From: Candidatus Binatia bacterium
GTDB taxonomy: Bacteria; Desulfobacterota; Binatia; UBA12015
Assembly: GCA_019749875.1 (NCBI GenBank)
Contig: JAIEPK010000051.1
Span: 1-42,290 of the forward strand
DNA: 42,290 nucleotides
Reading direction: 5' to 3'
In this document: positions 1 to 8,854 of the stretch, one piece after another
How the letters are laid out: each line of letters starts with the position of its first letter
Numbering within the stretch: position 1 is the first letter of the stretch
Position numbers and translations under genes: made by a program
The notes under the pieces: model-generated
Seen by the model: only the letters and a program-made list of their open reading frames with translations
Database searches by the model: none
Told to the model about the DNA's origin: nothing

Positions 1-1580
1 GGTGCGCTCGTCTCGCCCCGCACGCGGCGACGACCGCCCTTGGTCGCTTTCGCCGCGCCGGCCGAGCGCTTGGCGGCCCGGGCGCCGGTCGTGACGTCCC
101 AGCCGCGCGCCCGCTCCACCGCGCGCCGCCACTCGGCGATTCGTGCCGCGCGCTCCTTCTTGCCCATCACCGGCGTGAACGTGCGCTCCACCTCGACCTG
201 GCTCGCGAGCGCGTCGATGCTCGGCCACACCCGGGCCGCGAGCCCGGCGAGGAAGAAGGCGCCCAGCGCCGTGGTCTCGAGGTTGGCGGGGCGCACGACC
301 TTGACGCCGAGCAGGTCCGACTGGAGCTGCATCAGCAGGTCGCTCGCCGCGGCACCGCCGTCGACGCGCAGCTCGCGCAGCTTGCCGCCCGAGTCGGCCT
401 GCATCGCGTCGAGCACGTCGGCGACCTGCAGCGCGATCGCTTCGAGCGTCGCGCGTGCGACGTGCGCCTTGGTCGAGCCGCGCGTCAAGCCGACGATCGT
501 GCCGCGCGCGGTCGCGTCCCAGTAGGGCGCACCGAGGCCGGTGAACGCGGGCACTAGCGTGACGCCGCCCGCGTCGGGCACCGACGCCGCGAGCTCGTTG
601 ACCTCGGGTGCGCTGCGGATGATCTGCAGGCCGTCGCGCAGCCACTGGATCGTCGCGCCGGCCATGAACACGCTGCCCTCGAGCGCGTACTCGATGGCGC
701 CGTTGCCGCGCTGCCAGGCGACCGTCGTCAAGAGCCGGTTCTTGCTGACGATCGGCTTCTTGCCGGTGTGCAGCAGCATGAAGCAGCCGGTGCCGTAGGT
801 GTTCTTCGCGAGTCCGGGCCTGGTGCAGAGCTGGCCGAAGAGCGCGCTCTGCTGATCGCCGACGATGCTGCACACCGGCACCGACGCACCGAGCAGCCCG
901 CGCTCGGTCTCCGCGAGGCGTCCGCTGGTCGGTCCGATCTTGGGCAACAGCGGCTGCGGCACGCCGAACAGCTCGCACAGCGACGCATCCCAGGCGCCGG
1001 TGCGCAGGTTCATCAGCATCGTGCGCGACGCGTTGCTGACGTCGGTGATGTGCGTCGTGCCGCCGGTCAGCCGGTAGACGAGCCACGAGTCGATCGTGCC
1101 GGCCGCGATCTCGCCACGCCGCGCGCGCTCGCGTCCGTGCGGGACGTGCTCGAGCAGCCACTCGATCTTCGACGCCGAGAAGTACGGGTCGAGCAGCAGC
1201 CCGGTGCGCTGCTGGATGCGCTTCTCGTGGCGCTGCTCGCGCAGGCGCTCGATGCGCGGCGCGGTGCGACGATCCTGCCACACGATCGCCTTCGCGAGCG
1301 GGTGTCCCGACGCACGCTCCCACAGCACCACGGTCTCGCGCTGGTTGGTGATGCCGATCGCCGCCAGCTTCGCCGCCGTGACGCCGGCCTCGCGCAGCGC
1401 CTCGCGCATCGTCGTCACCACCGTGAGCCAGATCTCCTCCGCGTCGTGCTCGACCCAGCCGGGCTCGGGGAAGTGCTGCGTGAACTCGCGCTGCGACGCG
1501 CCGAGCTTCCGGCCGCGCTCGTCGAAGACGATCGCGCGCGAGCTGCTGGTGCCCTGGTCGATGGCGAGGACGTACGGCAT
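1..1580 (-). CDS. glpK: Glycerol kinase (partial, runs off left edge)
   Basis: Phosphorylates glycerol with ATP to sn-glycerol 3-phosphate in the cytoplasm. The N-terminus carries the FGGY-kinase phosphate loop (AIDQGTSSSRAI, residues about 6-17). The first family signature appears as PYFSASKIEWLLEH. The second appears as a Gly-Gly-Ala-Ala-Ala-Ser block followed by LMQLQSDLLG, where the family usually has QAD. About 526 codons are visible with no stop before the window edge. The family is usually near 500 residues, so the protein has a Lys/Arg/Ala-rich C-terminal extension (including AAKRSAGAAKATKGGRRRVR) that continues outside. The ATG at 1580 gives the canonical N-terminus. No glpF or glpD is seen nearby; the next gene upstream on the same strand ends 53 bp away and is unrelated. 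Family assignment is very secure. Confidence 0.95.
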   Translation of the reverse strand, partial: MPYVLAIDQGTSSSRAIVFDERGRKLGASQREFTQHFPEPGWVEHDAEEIWLTVVTTMREALREAGVTAAKLAAIGITNQRETVVLWERASGHPLAKAIVWQDRRTAPRIERLREQRHEKRIQQRTGLLLDPYFSASKIEWLLEHVPHGRERARRGEIAAGTIDSWLVYRLTGGTTHITDVSNASRTMLMNLRTGAWDASLCELFGVPQPLLPKIGPTSGRLAETERGLLGASVPVCSIVGDQQSALFGQLCTRPGLAKNTYGTGCFMLLHTGKKPIVSKNRLLTTVAWQRGNGAIEYALEGSVFMAGATIQWLRDGLQIIRSAPEVNELAASVPDAGGVTLVPAFTGLGAPYWDATARGTIVGLTRGSTKAHVARATLEAIALQVADVLDAMQADSGGKLRELRVDGGAAASDLLMQLQSDLLGVKVVRPANLETTALGAFFLAGLAARVWPSIDALASQVEVERTFTPVMGKKERAARIAEWRRAVERARGWDVTTGARAAKRSAGAAKATKGGRRRVRGETSA

Positions 1581-1633
1581 GGTCGGATCTCCCTGTGCTT
1601 CCTACGTACGTGACGGCAAGCCGCGGCGGCGGC

Positions 1634-2287
1634 TCAGCCGCGCTTCGCGAGCCCGTGCTGCTGCATGCGCCAGACCAGCAGCTCGATGCGATCCTGGCCG
1701 AAGAACGGCTCGCCCTGGAAGACCATCGTCGGCACGCCCCAGTGTCCGGCGGCCTCGAGGTCGGCCTGGTTCTGCGCGATGCGCTCGTCGAGGCGTGCCT
1801 GCTCGCGGACGGCGAGCGCGTCCAGCTCGGCGAGGTCGACGCCGGCGCGCGCCGCCGCATCGGCGAGGTGCGAGCCCAGATGCCAGTCCGCGATCTTGCC
1901 GCACCAGATGACCTTGGAGACCTCGAAGATGAACGGCAGGCCGCGTCCGCGCTCGACCGCGAGCTGGCCGAGGCGCGTGAGACGCGGCGCGTAGGGCTGC
2001 TCGGGCGAGATCTTGCGGCTCGGGAACTCCTGCACCACGGGGTCGGGCCGCGGCCAGCCGTAGTCGAGGCCGAGATACTGCGAAATGCGGAAGGTGTCGC
2101 GCAGCAGGTAGGGCGGCCACAGCGGGTTCACCTGCTCGAAGAACTCGGGCTTGCGGATCGCGAGCGGCAGCACCGGCTTGACGTCGACCTTCAGGTCGTA
2201 CTGCTGCTCGAGCTGCACCAGACGCGGCGTCGCGAGGTACGAGTAGGGGCTGCGAAAGGACCAGTAGACGTCGACCTCGAGCGGCAT
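1634..2287 (-). CDS. 2-hydroxychromene-2-carboxylate isomerase / GST-kappa-like DsbA-family protein
   Basis: A 217-residue cytoplasmic protein of the DsbA thioredoxin-fold family that includes HCCA isomerase (naphthalene and related aromatic degradation, glutathione-dependent) and GST kappa. The N-terminus EVDVYWSFRSPYSYLA is the hallmark: beta strand, then S-P-Y-S-Y with the serine that replaces the DsbA cysteine and activates glutathione. The cis-proline loop is visible near the C-terminus as WGVPTMVFQGEPFFGQDR. The ATG at 2287 is preceded by a GGAGGT Shine-Dalgarno sequence. It sits 98 bp downstream of the amidohydrolase stop and 53 bp upstream of glycerol kinase on the same strand. No naphthalene pathway genes are visible, so the substrate is unknown and a general glutathione or small-molecule isomerase role is equally possible. 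Confidence 0.85.
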   Translation of the reverse strand: MPLEVDVYWSFRSPYSYLATPRLVQLEQQYDLKVDVKPVLPLAIRKPEFFEQVNPLWPPYLLRDTFRISQYLGLDYGWPRPDPVVQEFPSRKISPEQPYAPRLTRLGQLAVERGRGLPFIFEVSKVIWCGKIADWHLGSHLADAAARAGVDLAELDALAVREQARLDERIAQNQADLEAAGHWGVPTMVFQGEPFFGQDRIELLVWRMQQHGLAKRG

Positions 2288-2385
2288 GGGCGGCTCACCT
2301 CCGTCGGCACGGCTTAGCAGGGAAGCGCGCGCGGTGGGAACGCTCGGGCTCCGCCGGTGCTGCGTCCGCTCACGACACCCGCATC

Positions 2386-3819
2386 TCAGCGCGGCGGCAC
2401 GAGCCAGCTCGCGAGGCGCATCGAGATGGCGTCGTAGACCGGGTTGGCGAAGTGGGTCTGCCAGCGCGCGACCGCTTCCTCCAGCGCCTCGCGCGGATAG
2501 AGCCGGCCCGCCGCGACCACGGCTTCCAGGGTCTGCAGGTTGTTCAGGTCGACGGTCGGGTCCTCGCGGAAGATCAGCAGATCCGCGGGCGCGCCGAGCC
2601 GCACCATGCCGAGCGTCGGCTGGCGCAAAGCGCGCGCGGCGTCGCGCGTCGCCGCGATCCACACTTGCTCGGGCGTGAGCCCGGCGTCGACCAGCGCCCA
2701 CATCTCCTGGTGCAGGCTCACCCCGGGCACGACGAAGGGGTTCATGGTGTCGGTGCCGACGTGGATCTCGACACCCGCCTCGGCGAGCGCCTTCACGACG
2801 CGCTTCGCGTTGCGCAGCGTCTCCTGCAGCGACGCCTCGTCGGCTGCGCCCAGGCCGCGCAGACGCGGGTCGTTGTCCGGGTTCCACAGGATCTCGCGGT
2901 AGTAGCGCGGCAGCAGATGCGCCTCGGGTGCCATCTGCGCTTGACGGTAGTCGGTGAGCCGCGCCACACGGTCGAGGAACACCAGCGTCGGCGTGTGCGC
3001 GACGTGCAGCGCCGCCGACGCGGTGACGATGCCGCGAATGCGCGCCTCGGTGAGCTTCTCGCCCGGCTCGACGAGCCCGGTCAGGTGCTGCACGTCGTCG
3101 AGGCGCGCTGCGCTGAACGGGATCGCGTGCGGCACGTGACCGATCACCGGCAGCTCGTGCGCGTCGGCCGCCTCCCGAATGCCCGCGAGCGCCTCGGGCG
3201 AGATGCGGTCGTAGACCTTGATGCAGCTCACGTGCAGCGCGGCCAGCTCGTCCACCGCACGACGCCCCTCGTCGGCGGTGCGCACGACCCGCGACCCCGA
3301 CCAGAACGGCGGATCGCCGTCGAGGATCGGCCCGCACGGAAAGATGCGTGGGCCCGGAATCTCGCCACCGTCGATGCGGCGGCGCTCGGCGAAGATGGCG
3401 CCGTCGAAGCTGCCGGTGTCGCGCACCGACGTCACGCCGTGGCGCAGGAACAGCAGGGCTGCGAGCTCGACGTCGCCGAGCGGCGTGTCCGGCGGCTGGT
3501 GGACGTGCATGTCGATCAGGCCGGGCAGCACGTACGCGCCGGCGTAGCGGGAGGTGTCCGGTGCGAACGGCCGGCTCGGATCGGGCGCGTCGACCCGCGG
3601 CCCGATGCCGCCCTCGCCCATCCAGGCGATGCGCCCCGAGCGCACCTCCAGCCGTGTGATCTTGCGTCGCTCGCGCCCCGGATTGACGATCACCACCTCC
3701 GGCAGGCTGACCTCCTGCGGGGGCACCTCAAGGTGCGGCGGCGACAGCTCGACCCACAGCGCGCCGAGCGCGACCAGCAAGCCGACGGTGAGGATCGTGA
3801 TCCGTCTCAACGTGCGCAT
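2386..3819 (-). CDS. Membrane-anchored amidohydrolase (imidazolonepropionase/prolidase-like)
   Basis: A 477-residue metal-dependent hydrolase of the amidohydrolase superfamily, probably acting outside the cytoplasmic membrane. A hydrophobic segment at residues 8-24 (ITILTVGLLVALGALWV) looks like an uncleaved anchor or signal peptide. Metal ligands typical of the family are visible: HVH (His105, His107), Lys201 in CIKVYD, His228 in VIGHVPH, His245 in DVQHLTG and Asp357 in HVGTDTMNP. The C-terminal strand ADLLIFREDPT is the usual composite beta-sandwich. The frame stays open upstream, but the ATG at 3819 puts the start directly before the hydrophobic segment and leaves 61 bp to the racemase stop, so this start is preferred. 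Substrate unknown: relatives hydrolyse cyclic amides, Xaa-Pro dipeptides or organophosphates. Confidence 0.85.
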   Translation of the reverse strand: MRTLRRITILTVGLLVALGALWVELSPPHLEVPPQEVSLPEVVIVNPGRERRKITRLEVRSGRIAWMGEGGIGPRVDAPDPSRPFAPDTSRYAGAYVLPGLIDMHVHQPPDTPLGDVELAALLFLRHGVTSVRDTGSFDGAIFAERRRIDGGEIPGPRIFPCGPILDGDPPFWSGSRVVRTADEGRRAVDELAALHVSCIKVYDRISPEALAGIREAADAHELPVIGHVPHAIPFSAARLDDVQHLTGLVEPGEKLTEARIRGIVTASAALHVAHTPTLVFLDRVARLTDYRQAQMAPEAHLLPRYYREILWNPDNDPRLRGLGAADEASLQETLRNAKRVVKALAEAGVEIHVGTDTMNPFVVPGVSLHQEMWALVDAGLTPEQVWIAATRDAARALRQPTLGMVRLGAPADLLIFREDPTVDLNNLQTLEAVVAAGRLYPREALEEAVARWQTHFANPVYDAISMRLASWLVPPR

Positions 3820-3880
3820 CGACGACCAACCCGTCCGCGGCGCGACGCCGGGCGCGTCGATTCCTTCGGCAGAAGATGCC

Positions 3881-5020
3881 TCACACCACCCCCGCACTGC
3901 GCAGGCGCTCGATCTCCGTACGATCGAGCCCCAGCGATGCGAGCACCGCGTCGGTGTCGGCACCGAAGGTCGGCGGCGGCGTGCGCAGCGACGCCGGCGT
4001 CTCCGACAGCTTGATGGGACTCGCCGGCATGCGCTGCGGCCCGGACGGGCCGTCCATCTCGACGATCATGCCGCGGTGGCGCACCTGCGGGTCGTCGTAC
4101 ACCTCGTCGAGGGTGCTGACCGGTGCGACGCAGATCTCGAGCGCCCCGAGCTCCGCCATCCATTCGGCGAGGGTCTTCTCCGCGAAGCGCTCCTGGAAGA
4201 AGCGCAGCATCTCCTCGCGCTTGTCACCGCCCGCGAACTGCACGCCGACGTAGTCCTCGCGCCCGAAGTGCCGGCACAACGTCGCCCAGAAATGGCTCTC
4301 GTATGCACCGATCGTCAAGTAGCGGTCGTCGCGCGTCCGGTAGACCGCGTAGCAGGCGTGCCGACCCGTCATCTGTCCCATGCCGCGCTCCGGCAGCTTG
4401 CCCGCGCGCTGGTGCAGCAGCATGTGGTAGACGTTCCACGCGACCGCGCCGTCCATCATGCCGATGTCGACCGCTTGTCCGCGCCCCGTGCTCTCACGCA
4501 CCAGCAGTGCGGTCAGGATCCCGGCCACCGCCATCAGCGAGCCGCCGCCGATGTCCGCCACCTGAACGCCGGGGATCACCGGTGGCCGGTCCGCCTCGCC
4601 GATGAAGTTCAGCACGCCGCCGTAGCCGAGGTAGTTGACGTCGTGCCCGACCTTGTCGCGGTACGGGCCGTCCTGGCCGTAGCCGGTGATCGAGCAGTAG
4701 ACGAGCCGCGGGTTGCGCGCGGCGAGCGTCGCGTGGTCGACGCCGAGCCGCGCGGTCACGCCGGGGCGGAAGCCCTCGAGCAGCACGTCCGCGTCGTCGG
4801 CCAGACGGTAGAAGAGCGCGCGCCCCTCGGTGCTCTTCAGGTCGAGCGTCATGCTGCGCTTGTTGCGCGCGAGCAGCGGCAGACCGACGCCGAAGGGATC
4901 GGTCGGCGCGGCGATCGTGAGCACGTCCATGCCGAGGTCGGCCAGCATGGTCGAGCAGAACGGCCCCGGCAGCTGCCGGGACAGATCGAGCATCTTGTAC
5001 TTCGCCAGCGGACCGGTCAC
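3881..5020 (-). CDS. Alpha-methylacyl-CoA racemase (CoA-transferase family III fold)
   Basis: A 379-residue enzyme of the CaiB/BaiF family. AMACR-type members interconvert 2R- and 2S-methylacyl-CoA esters so that branched-chain or steroid side-chain acyl-CoAs can enter beta-oxidation. With the GTG start at 5020, residues Arg91, His126, Asp156 and Glu241 fall on the positions I recall as catalytic in Mycobacterium tuberculosis MCR. His126 lies in VGHDVNYLGYGG and Asp156 in QVADIGGGSLM. This agreement supports both the racemase call over a plain CoA-transferase and the GTG start. An AGGAGG Shine-Dalgarno (complement of 5026-5031) sits 5 nt before the GTG. An alternative ATG at 5056 would add 12 residues and lacks that spacing. 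The gene is divergent from the secreted protein at 5331 and upstream of the amidohydrolase. It fits functionally with the thiolase operon further right. Confidence 0.88.
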   Translation of the reverse strand: MTGPLAKYKMLDLSRQLPGPFCSTMLADLGMDVLTIAAPTDPFGVGLPLLARNKRSMTLDLKSTEGRALFYRLADDADVLLEGFRPGVTARLGVDHATLAARNPRLVYCSITGYGQDGPYRDKVGHDVNYLGYGGVLNFIGEADRPPVIPGVQVADIGGGSLMAVAGILTALLVRESTGRGQAVDIGMMDGAVAWNVYHMLLHQRAGKLPERGMGQMTGRHACYAVYRTRDDRYLTIGAYESHFWATLCRHFGREDYVGVQFAGGDKREEMLRFFQERFAEKTLAEWMAELGALEICVAPVSTLDEVYDDPQVRHRGMIVEMDGPSGPQRMPASPIKLSETPASLRTPPPTFGADTDAVLASLGLDRTEIERLRSAGVV

Positions 5021-5330
5021 GGGCTCCTCCTCGTCGCAGACACCTCGCCCCTTCATCGCCGGGGCGCAGATGCGCTGCAAATGCATCCGCGCAAGGAAAT
5101 ACCGGAATGCAGGAGTGCCGGCGGCTCCCGTCCGGCTCGACCGATGCTTCGTGCCGGCGCACGCGGCCTCGGCCAACCTCCCGCACCGCCGACGAATTCT
5201 TCTTCGGCCCGTGCGTCGCGTCCCGGCCGATGCAGCGGATGCCGTGCGGCGAGATGCTTGCTTCGCTGTCGCCGCCGGAGCGTAGCTGGCGAGCGCGCGC
5301 GAGCGTCGCCCGCAACGCAGAGGGAGATCC

Positions 5331-5933
5331 ATGCAGCACCGACTTCTCGCAGTCGCCGTCGCACTCGCCATGTGGTCCGGCGCGGCACCCGCCGGCGCGA
5401 TGACCACGCTTCTCGAGGGCAAGCGACTGCTGATCACCAACCGCCTGCCCGACAACGAGGCGCGCAACAAGCTGACGGTCACGGCGCGCAGCGAGGAGCT
5501 CGCCATCTCGCCGCCCGGCAGCGACGGGGACCCGACCTGCGCCGGTGCGGGTGGCGGCGGCGGCAAGATCACGGTGACGAGCCTGACCACCGGCGAGACA
5601 CATACGTCCGTCCTGCCGTGCGAGAACTGGACCGGCCGCAAGACGGGCAGCTGGCGCTACAACGACAAGGATCTGATCGTCGGAACGTGCAAGCGCGTCG
5701 AGATCCGCAGCACGCGCAGCCTGAAGGCGATCTGCCTCGGGCGCGGCCCTGCCGCGCTCGACTTCGACCTGCAGGAAGGCCGGGCGCAGCAGCCGATCGA
5801 CGTGCGGCTCGAGGTCGGCGCGGGTCCCGACCGTTACTGCATGCGCTTCGGCGGCGAGGTCAAGGACGACGGCGCGAGCGGAACGAAGTTCCTCGCCCGC
5901 GACAGCGCGGCACCGACGAGCTGCGATCCCTGA
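5331..5933 (+). CDS. Secreted protein of unknown function with cysteine-paired beta domain
   Basis: A 200-residue protein with a clear signal peptide: basic start, hydrophobic core LLAVAVALAMWSG, and A-x-A type cleavage near residues 21-23 (AGA). The mature part is rich in predicted beta strands. Spaced cysteines occur in DPTCAGAG, VLPCENW, VGTCKRVE, KAICLGRG, RYCMRFGG and the final SCDP, which suggests disulfides in an extracytoplasmic location. The stretch from GSWRYNDKDLI to RYCMRFGG resembles, in order and spacing of features, the N-terminal domain of the aspartic protease at 29686 and the C-terminal domain of both giant proteins: aromatic strand, short valine strand, a KA/LKA strand, then a beta hairpin ending in a cysteine. 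The ATG at 5331 follows a purine-rich GAGGGAGATCC. I do not recognise a named family. Confidence 0.75.
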   Translation: MQHRLLAVAVALAMWSGAAPAGAMTTLLEGKRLLITNRLPDNEARNKLTVTARSEELAISPPGSDGDPTCAGAGGGGGKITVTSLTTGETHTSVLPCENWTGRKTGSWRYNDKDLIVGTCKRVEIRSTRSLKAICLGRGPAALDFDLQEGRAQQPIDVRLEVGAGPDRYCMRFGGEVKDDGASGTKFLARDSAAPTSCDP

Positions 5934-6052
5934 GCGTCCCGCACGCGGATCGAGAGCCCGCGTCCCGCGCGCGTGCGACGGTCGGGACGGCTCGGTCGCG
6001 ACGCGTCGCGGGGTGATCGACGGTCCGGCGTCGCCGGCAGCCGATCCGTCGG

Positions 6053-7339
6053 TCACGGCATGCGGTGCGACGACACCACCAGCGGCTGCTCCAGCATCGC
6101 CATCGGACCGCTCTCGTCTCCGGCGTTGTAGCCGCCCGGCAGGACGACGCTCGCCATCAGCAGGTCGTACGCTCCGGCCTCGCGCAGGCTCGTCATGTTG
6201 AGCAGCGTGTAGCCCGCCGCCGCTTCTTCGCCGGCGGCACGGTCGTCGCCGGCGCCGGAGCGGACGACGGTGCCGCGCACGACGCCCCAGTCGCGCCACT
6301 GCTGCGGGATGACCATCGCGTGCAGCATCGTCCCGGCGCGACCGCTGTGCACCCACCAGTCGTGGTCGTCGGTGGTCCGGACCTCGAACGGCTTGCCCGG
6401 CGACAGCGCGATGCCTTCGGGATGATCCGCGTCGTGGTAGCGCAGCGGCATCGCGTCGGGCTGGAAGTCGAGCACGTTCTCGAAGCGGAAGTCGCGCAGC
6501 GTGTGCAGCATGACCCACGGAAACTTGACGCGGGTCGGCGTCGTGTACGACGTCAAGTAGTGGTAGGTGTACGACGTTCCGCTCGGCAGCTCGGGAAACA
6601 ACGGGCCGAGGTCGACCGACAGCTTGACCCGGCGGACCGATCGCACCGGTCCGGTGCGGATTCCCTCGATCTCGACGACGGAGTTCTGCTCGGTGAAGTC
6701 GAGCGTGACGTCGGCGAGCAGCAGCGAGAAGGTCGGGCTGCCGCGCATGCGCGACTGGCGCAGCAGGTTCGCACGGTTGCCGCCGGCCGACTCGGGGATG
6801 CGCACGCCGGTGAAGAAGTTCCGGCCGTCCGCGTAGTCGACGCGGTAGTACGCCGAGCGCGCCTCGCGCGCGGCGGCGTCGTAGGTCACGTACGGCTCGA
6901 ACGACACCGCGGGCGGCGTCGCGAACGCCGCGAGGTAGGCGTACGCGCGCCCGTCGCCGCGCGGCTCCGCGACCTCGATCTCGACGGCGCCGTCGCAACC
7001 GTCCGGGCGCGCGCCGTTCGCGCTGCGCTCACCCGCGTCCTTCGCCATGAAGACCAGCTCGTCGTCGGGATCGAGACGGAAGTCGGCCGGCCCTTCGACC
7101 ACGAGCTCGCCGTCGGCGCTGCGTGCGTCGAACTGGTACGGCATCGCCTCCCACTGCCCGGCGTGCAGACGGTAGAGACGGAGCTGCGCCGAATCACGTC
7201 CGACGATCCCGTCGAGCCGCGCGATCGGAACCACCACCGGATCGTGGAAGCGCGACAGCGGCGCCGCTCGGACCGGCACGCCCATCGCGAGCGAGAGCAG
7301 CACCGCAGCGACAAGACTCCGGTGCGACGGGCGGAACAT
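6053..7339 (-). CDS. Secreted protein of unknown function
   Basis: A 428-residue exported protein I do not recognise. The ATG at 7339 starts a good signal peptide (MFRPSHRSLVAAVLLSLAMG) with likely cleavage at VRA-AP near residue 26. The frame is open 15 codons further upstream, but those codons have no signal character. The mature protein opens with a beta-rich segment around QLRLYRLHAGQWEAMPYQFD and an acidic loop DPDDELVFMAKDAGE. Later segments are aromatic and strand-rich (GTSYTYHYLTSYTTPTRVKF, DDHDWWVHSGR). Only one cysteine is obvious in the mature part, so disulfides are unlikely to stabilise it. It is transcribed divergently from the response regulator that begins 128 bp away. A periplasmic or outer-surface carbohydrate- or ligand-binding role is a guess only. 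Confidence 0.75.
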   Translation of the reverse strand: MFRPSHRSLVAAVLLSLAMGVPVRAAPLSRFHDPVVVPIARLDGIVGRDSAQLRLYRLHAGQWEAMPYQFDARSADGELVVEGPADFRLDPDDELVFMAKDAGERSANGARPDGCDGAVEIEVAEPRGDGRAYAYLAAFATPPAVSFEPYVTYDAAAREARSAYYRVDYADGRNFFTGVRIPESAGGNRANLLRQSRMRGSPTFSLLLADVTLDFTEQNSVVEIEGIRTGPVRSVRRVKLSVDLGPLFPELPSGTSYTYHYLTSYTTPTRVKFPWVMLHTLRDFRFENVLDFQPDAMPLRYHDADHPEGIALSPGKPFEVRTTDDHDWWVHSGRAGTMLHAMVIPQQWRDWGVVRGTVVRSGAGDDRAAGEEAAAGYTLLNMTSLREAGAYDLLMASVVLPGGYNAGDESGPMAMLEQPLVVSSHRMP

Positions 7340-7467
7340 GACTTCGGGACTACACGCTCGCGCCGACTCGGGGCAACCGTGCATCGTCGATCGTCGGCGA
7401 CGCGCGCGCAGTTTTCGCTGCGAGCCCCTTGATCCAGGCCCGCCGCCGGAGTCTACAAGGCGGGACC

Positions 7468-7848
7468 ATGTCGGAGACGGGCGCGACGATCCTGCTCGTC
7501 GACGACAACTCGGATGTCATCGAGGTCGTCCGCGTGATCCTCGAGACGGAGGGTTACGTCGTCGCGACCGCGAGTGATGGCGCCGATGCGCTCGCGCAGC
7601 TCCGTGCCGGGCTCACGCCCAAGCTGATCATCCTCGACCTCACCATGCCGGTCATGGACGGCTGGGAGTTCCGCGAGCACCAGCTCGCGGATCCCGCGCT
7701 GCGCGACATTCCGACCATCATCTACTCGGCCGTGAGCTCGGTGCGTCGCGACGAAGTGGGCGCGCTGCGCGTCGAGGCCGCGTTCGACAAGGGCGCCGAC
7801 CCGACCGCGATGCTGAGCGTGGTCAGCGCGATCTGCCGGCGCCCCTGA
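7468..7848 (+). CDS. Single-domain response regulator (CheY-like)
   Basis: A 126-residue stand-alone receiver domain. The acidic pair Asp12-Asp13 (ILLVDDNSD), phospho-acceptor Asp57 (LIILDLTMPVMDGW) and the conserved Lys108 (FDKGAD) are all present, with an alcohol residue (Ser87) after the fourth strand. No output domain follows, so it should signal through protein contacts or as a phosphorelay intermediate. The ATG at 7468 is chosen over one 39 nt upstream because it places the first beta strand at the usual distance from the N-terminus. The histidine kinase at 8855 lies on the same strand, separated only by an opposite-strand hydrolase gene. It has no receiver domain of its own and is the obvious candidate partner (inference). 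Confidence 0.93.
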   Translation: MSETGATILLVDDNSDVIEVVRVILETEGYVVATASDGADALAQLRAGLTPKLIILDLTMPVMDGWEFREHQLADPALRDIPTIIYSAVSSVRRDEVGALRVEAAFDKGADPTAMLSVVSAICRRP

Positions 7849-7854
7849 CCACGA

Positions 7855-8694
7855 TCAGGCCTGCGCCGTGCGCAGGAAGTCGAGCACCTCGCGGTTGAAG
7901 ACGTCCGGAGTCTCGAAGTTGAACCCGTGGCTGCCGCCGGGAATCTTGACCAGCTTCGCGTTCGGGATCTCGCGCGCGAGGATCTCCGAGCCCGCCGGTG
8001 GCACCAGACGGTCGGCGTCGCCGGTGATCACCAGGGTCGGGCTCTTGATCTGATGCAGGCGATCGGTCGCCTTGTGGCTCATCACCGCGCCGACCTGGCC
8101 CAGGATCGCCTCCATGCTGAAGCCGTACTGCAGCGCACCGGCGAAGATCTGCATCAGCTTCGGCAGCTCCTTCTCGATGAAGGTCTGGTTGAAGACGTTC
8201 GGCAGCAGCTGCTGCATGAACATCATCGGGTTGATGGCCTTCAGGTCGACGTGCATGGCACCGCTCGCGTCGATCGAGCCGCCGAACTGCTGCACGGTGA
8301 ACGTCCGCGTGCGCTCGATGTCGGCGTCGGGCTCGGGATAGGTGCAGGCGAGCACCAGCGCACGGACGCGCTCAGGGTGCCGCAGCACCAGCTCCTGCGC
8401 GATCATGCCGCCCATCGAGACGCCGACCACGTGCGCGCGGTCGATCTTCAGGGCGTCGAGCAGCCCCGCCGTCTCGTCGGCCATCTCGTGGATCGAGTAC
8501 GGCCCCGCAGGCTTCGAGCTGCGCCCGACGCCCCGATTGTCGAACGCGATCACGCGGTACTCCTTTGCAAAGTCCGGGATCTGGAACATCCAGGCCTGGG
8601 AGTCCGCGGCGAGTCCCATGATGAGCAGCAAAGGGTCTCCGCTGCCGTGCTCCTCGTAGTACAGCTCGACCGATCCGACCTTGGCGATGCTCAT
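7855..8694 (-). CDS. Alpha/beta-fold hydrolase
   Basis: A 279-residue cytoplasmic hydrolase of the alpha/beta superfamily. The catalytic triad is visible: nucleophile Ser93 in the elbow GVSMGG, Asp228 in [10 protein letters not shown] and His256 in GGSHGFNFE. The oxyanion region is [13 protein letters not shown], with the strand-4 signature [10 protein letters not shown]. Size and cap arrangement fit 3-oxoadipate enol-lactonase, haloalkane dehalogenase and esterase relatives. Nothing in the sequence fixes the substrate. The gene converges with the response regulator, with 6 bp between stops, and is divergent from the histidine kinase. Its ATG at 8694 follows a GGAGG-like sequence (complement of CCTCC at 8701). 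Confidence 0.92.
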   Translation of the reverse strand: MSIAKVGSVELYYEEHGSGDPLLLIMGLAADSQAWMFQIPDFAKEYRVIAFDNRGVGRSSKPAGPYSIHEMADETAGLLDALKIDRAHVVGVSMGGMIAQELVLRHPERVRALVLACTYPEPDADIERTRTFTVQQFGGSIDASGAMHVDLKAINPMMFMQQLLPNVFNQTFIEKELPKLMQIFAGALQYGFSMEAILGQVGAVMSHKATDRLHQIKSPTLVITGDADRLVPPAGSEILAREIPNAKLVKIPGGSHGFNFETPDVFNREVLDFLRTAQA

Positions 8695-8804
8695 CGACGA
8701 CCCTCCTCAGCGGTTGACGGACGTGGCGATGATAGCGGCCCGGCTCGCGGTTGCCACCGTGTCGGCACGGCAACGGGGGATGCGGTCGAGCGACGCCGCA
8801 CGTC

Positions 8805-8822
8805 AGCAACTTTTTTGTTGCT
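8805..8822. promoter_or_regulatory. Inverted repeat overlapping the histidine kinase -35 region
   Basis: AGCAAC-TTTTTT-GTTGCT is a perfect 6+6 bp inverted repeat around a six-T spacer, unusually AT-rich for this genome. It overlaps the proposed -35 element of the kinase gene and lies upstream of the divergent hydrolase gene. It could be an operator or a small hairpin; the sequence alone does not decide. Confidence 0.4.
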
Positions 8823-8846
8823 TACGGCACCGGGCCGGCCTATACA
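8818..8846 (+). promoter_or_regulatory. Candidate sigma-70-type promoter of the histidine kinase gene
   Basis: TTGCTT at 8818-8823 and TATACA at 8841-8846 are separated by 17 bp, the optimal spacing. Transcription would begin about 8852-8854, right at the ATG at 8855, giving a leaderless or nearly leaderless mRNA. No Shine-Dalgarno sequence precedes that ATG (CACGAGCGCC), which fits. Confidence 0.4.
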
Positions 8847-8854
8847 CGAGCGCC

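Noticed and set aside
8681-8854. Upstream extension of the histidine kinase frame
   Set aside because: It crosses the divergent hydrolase start and the promoter. The ATG at 8855 gives a normal kinase N-terminus.
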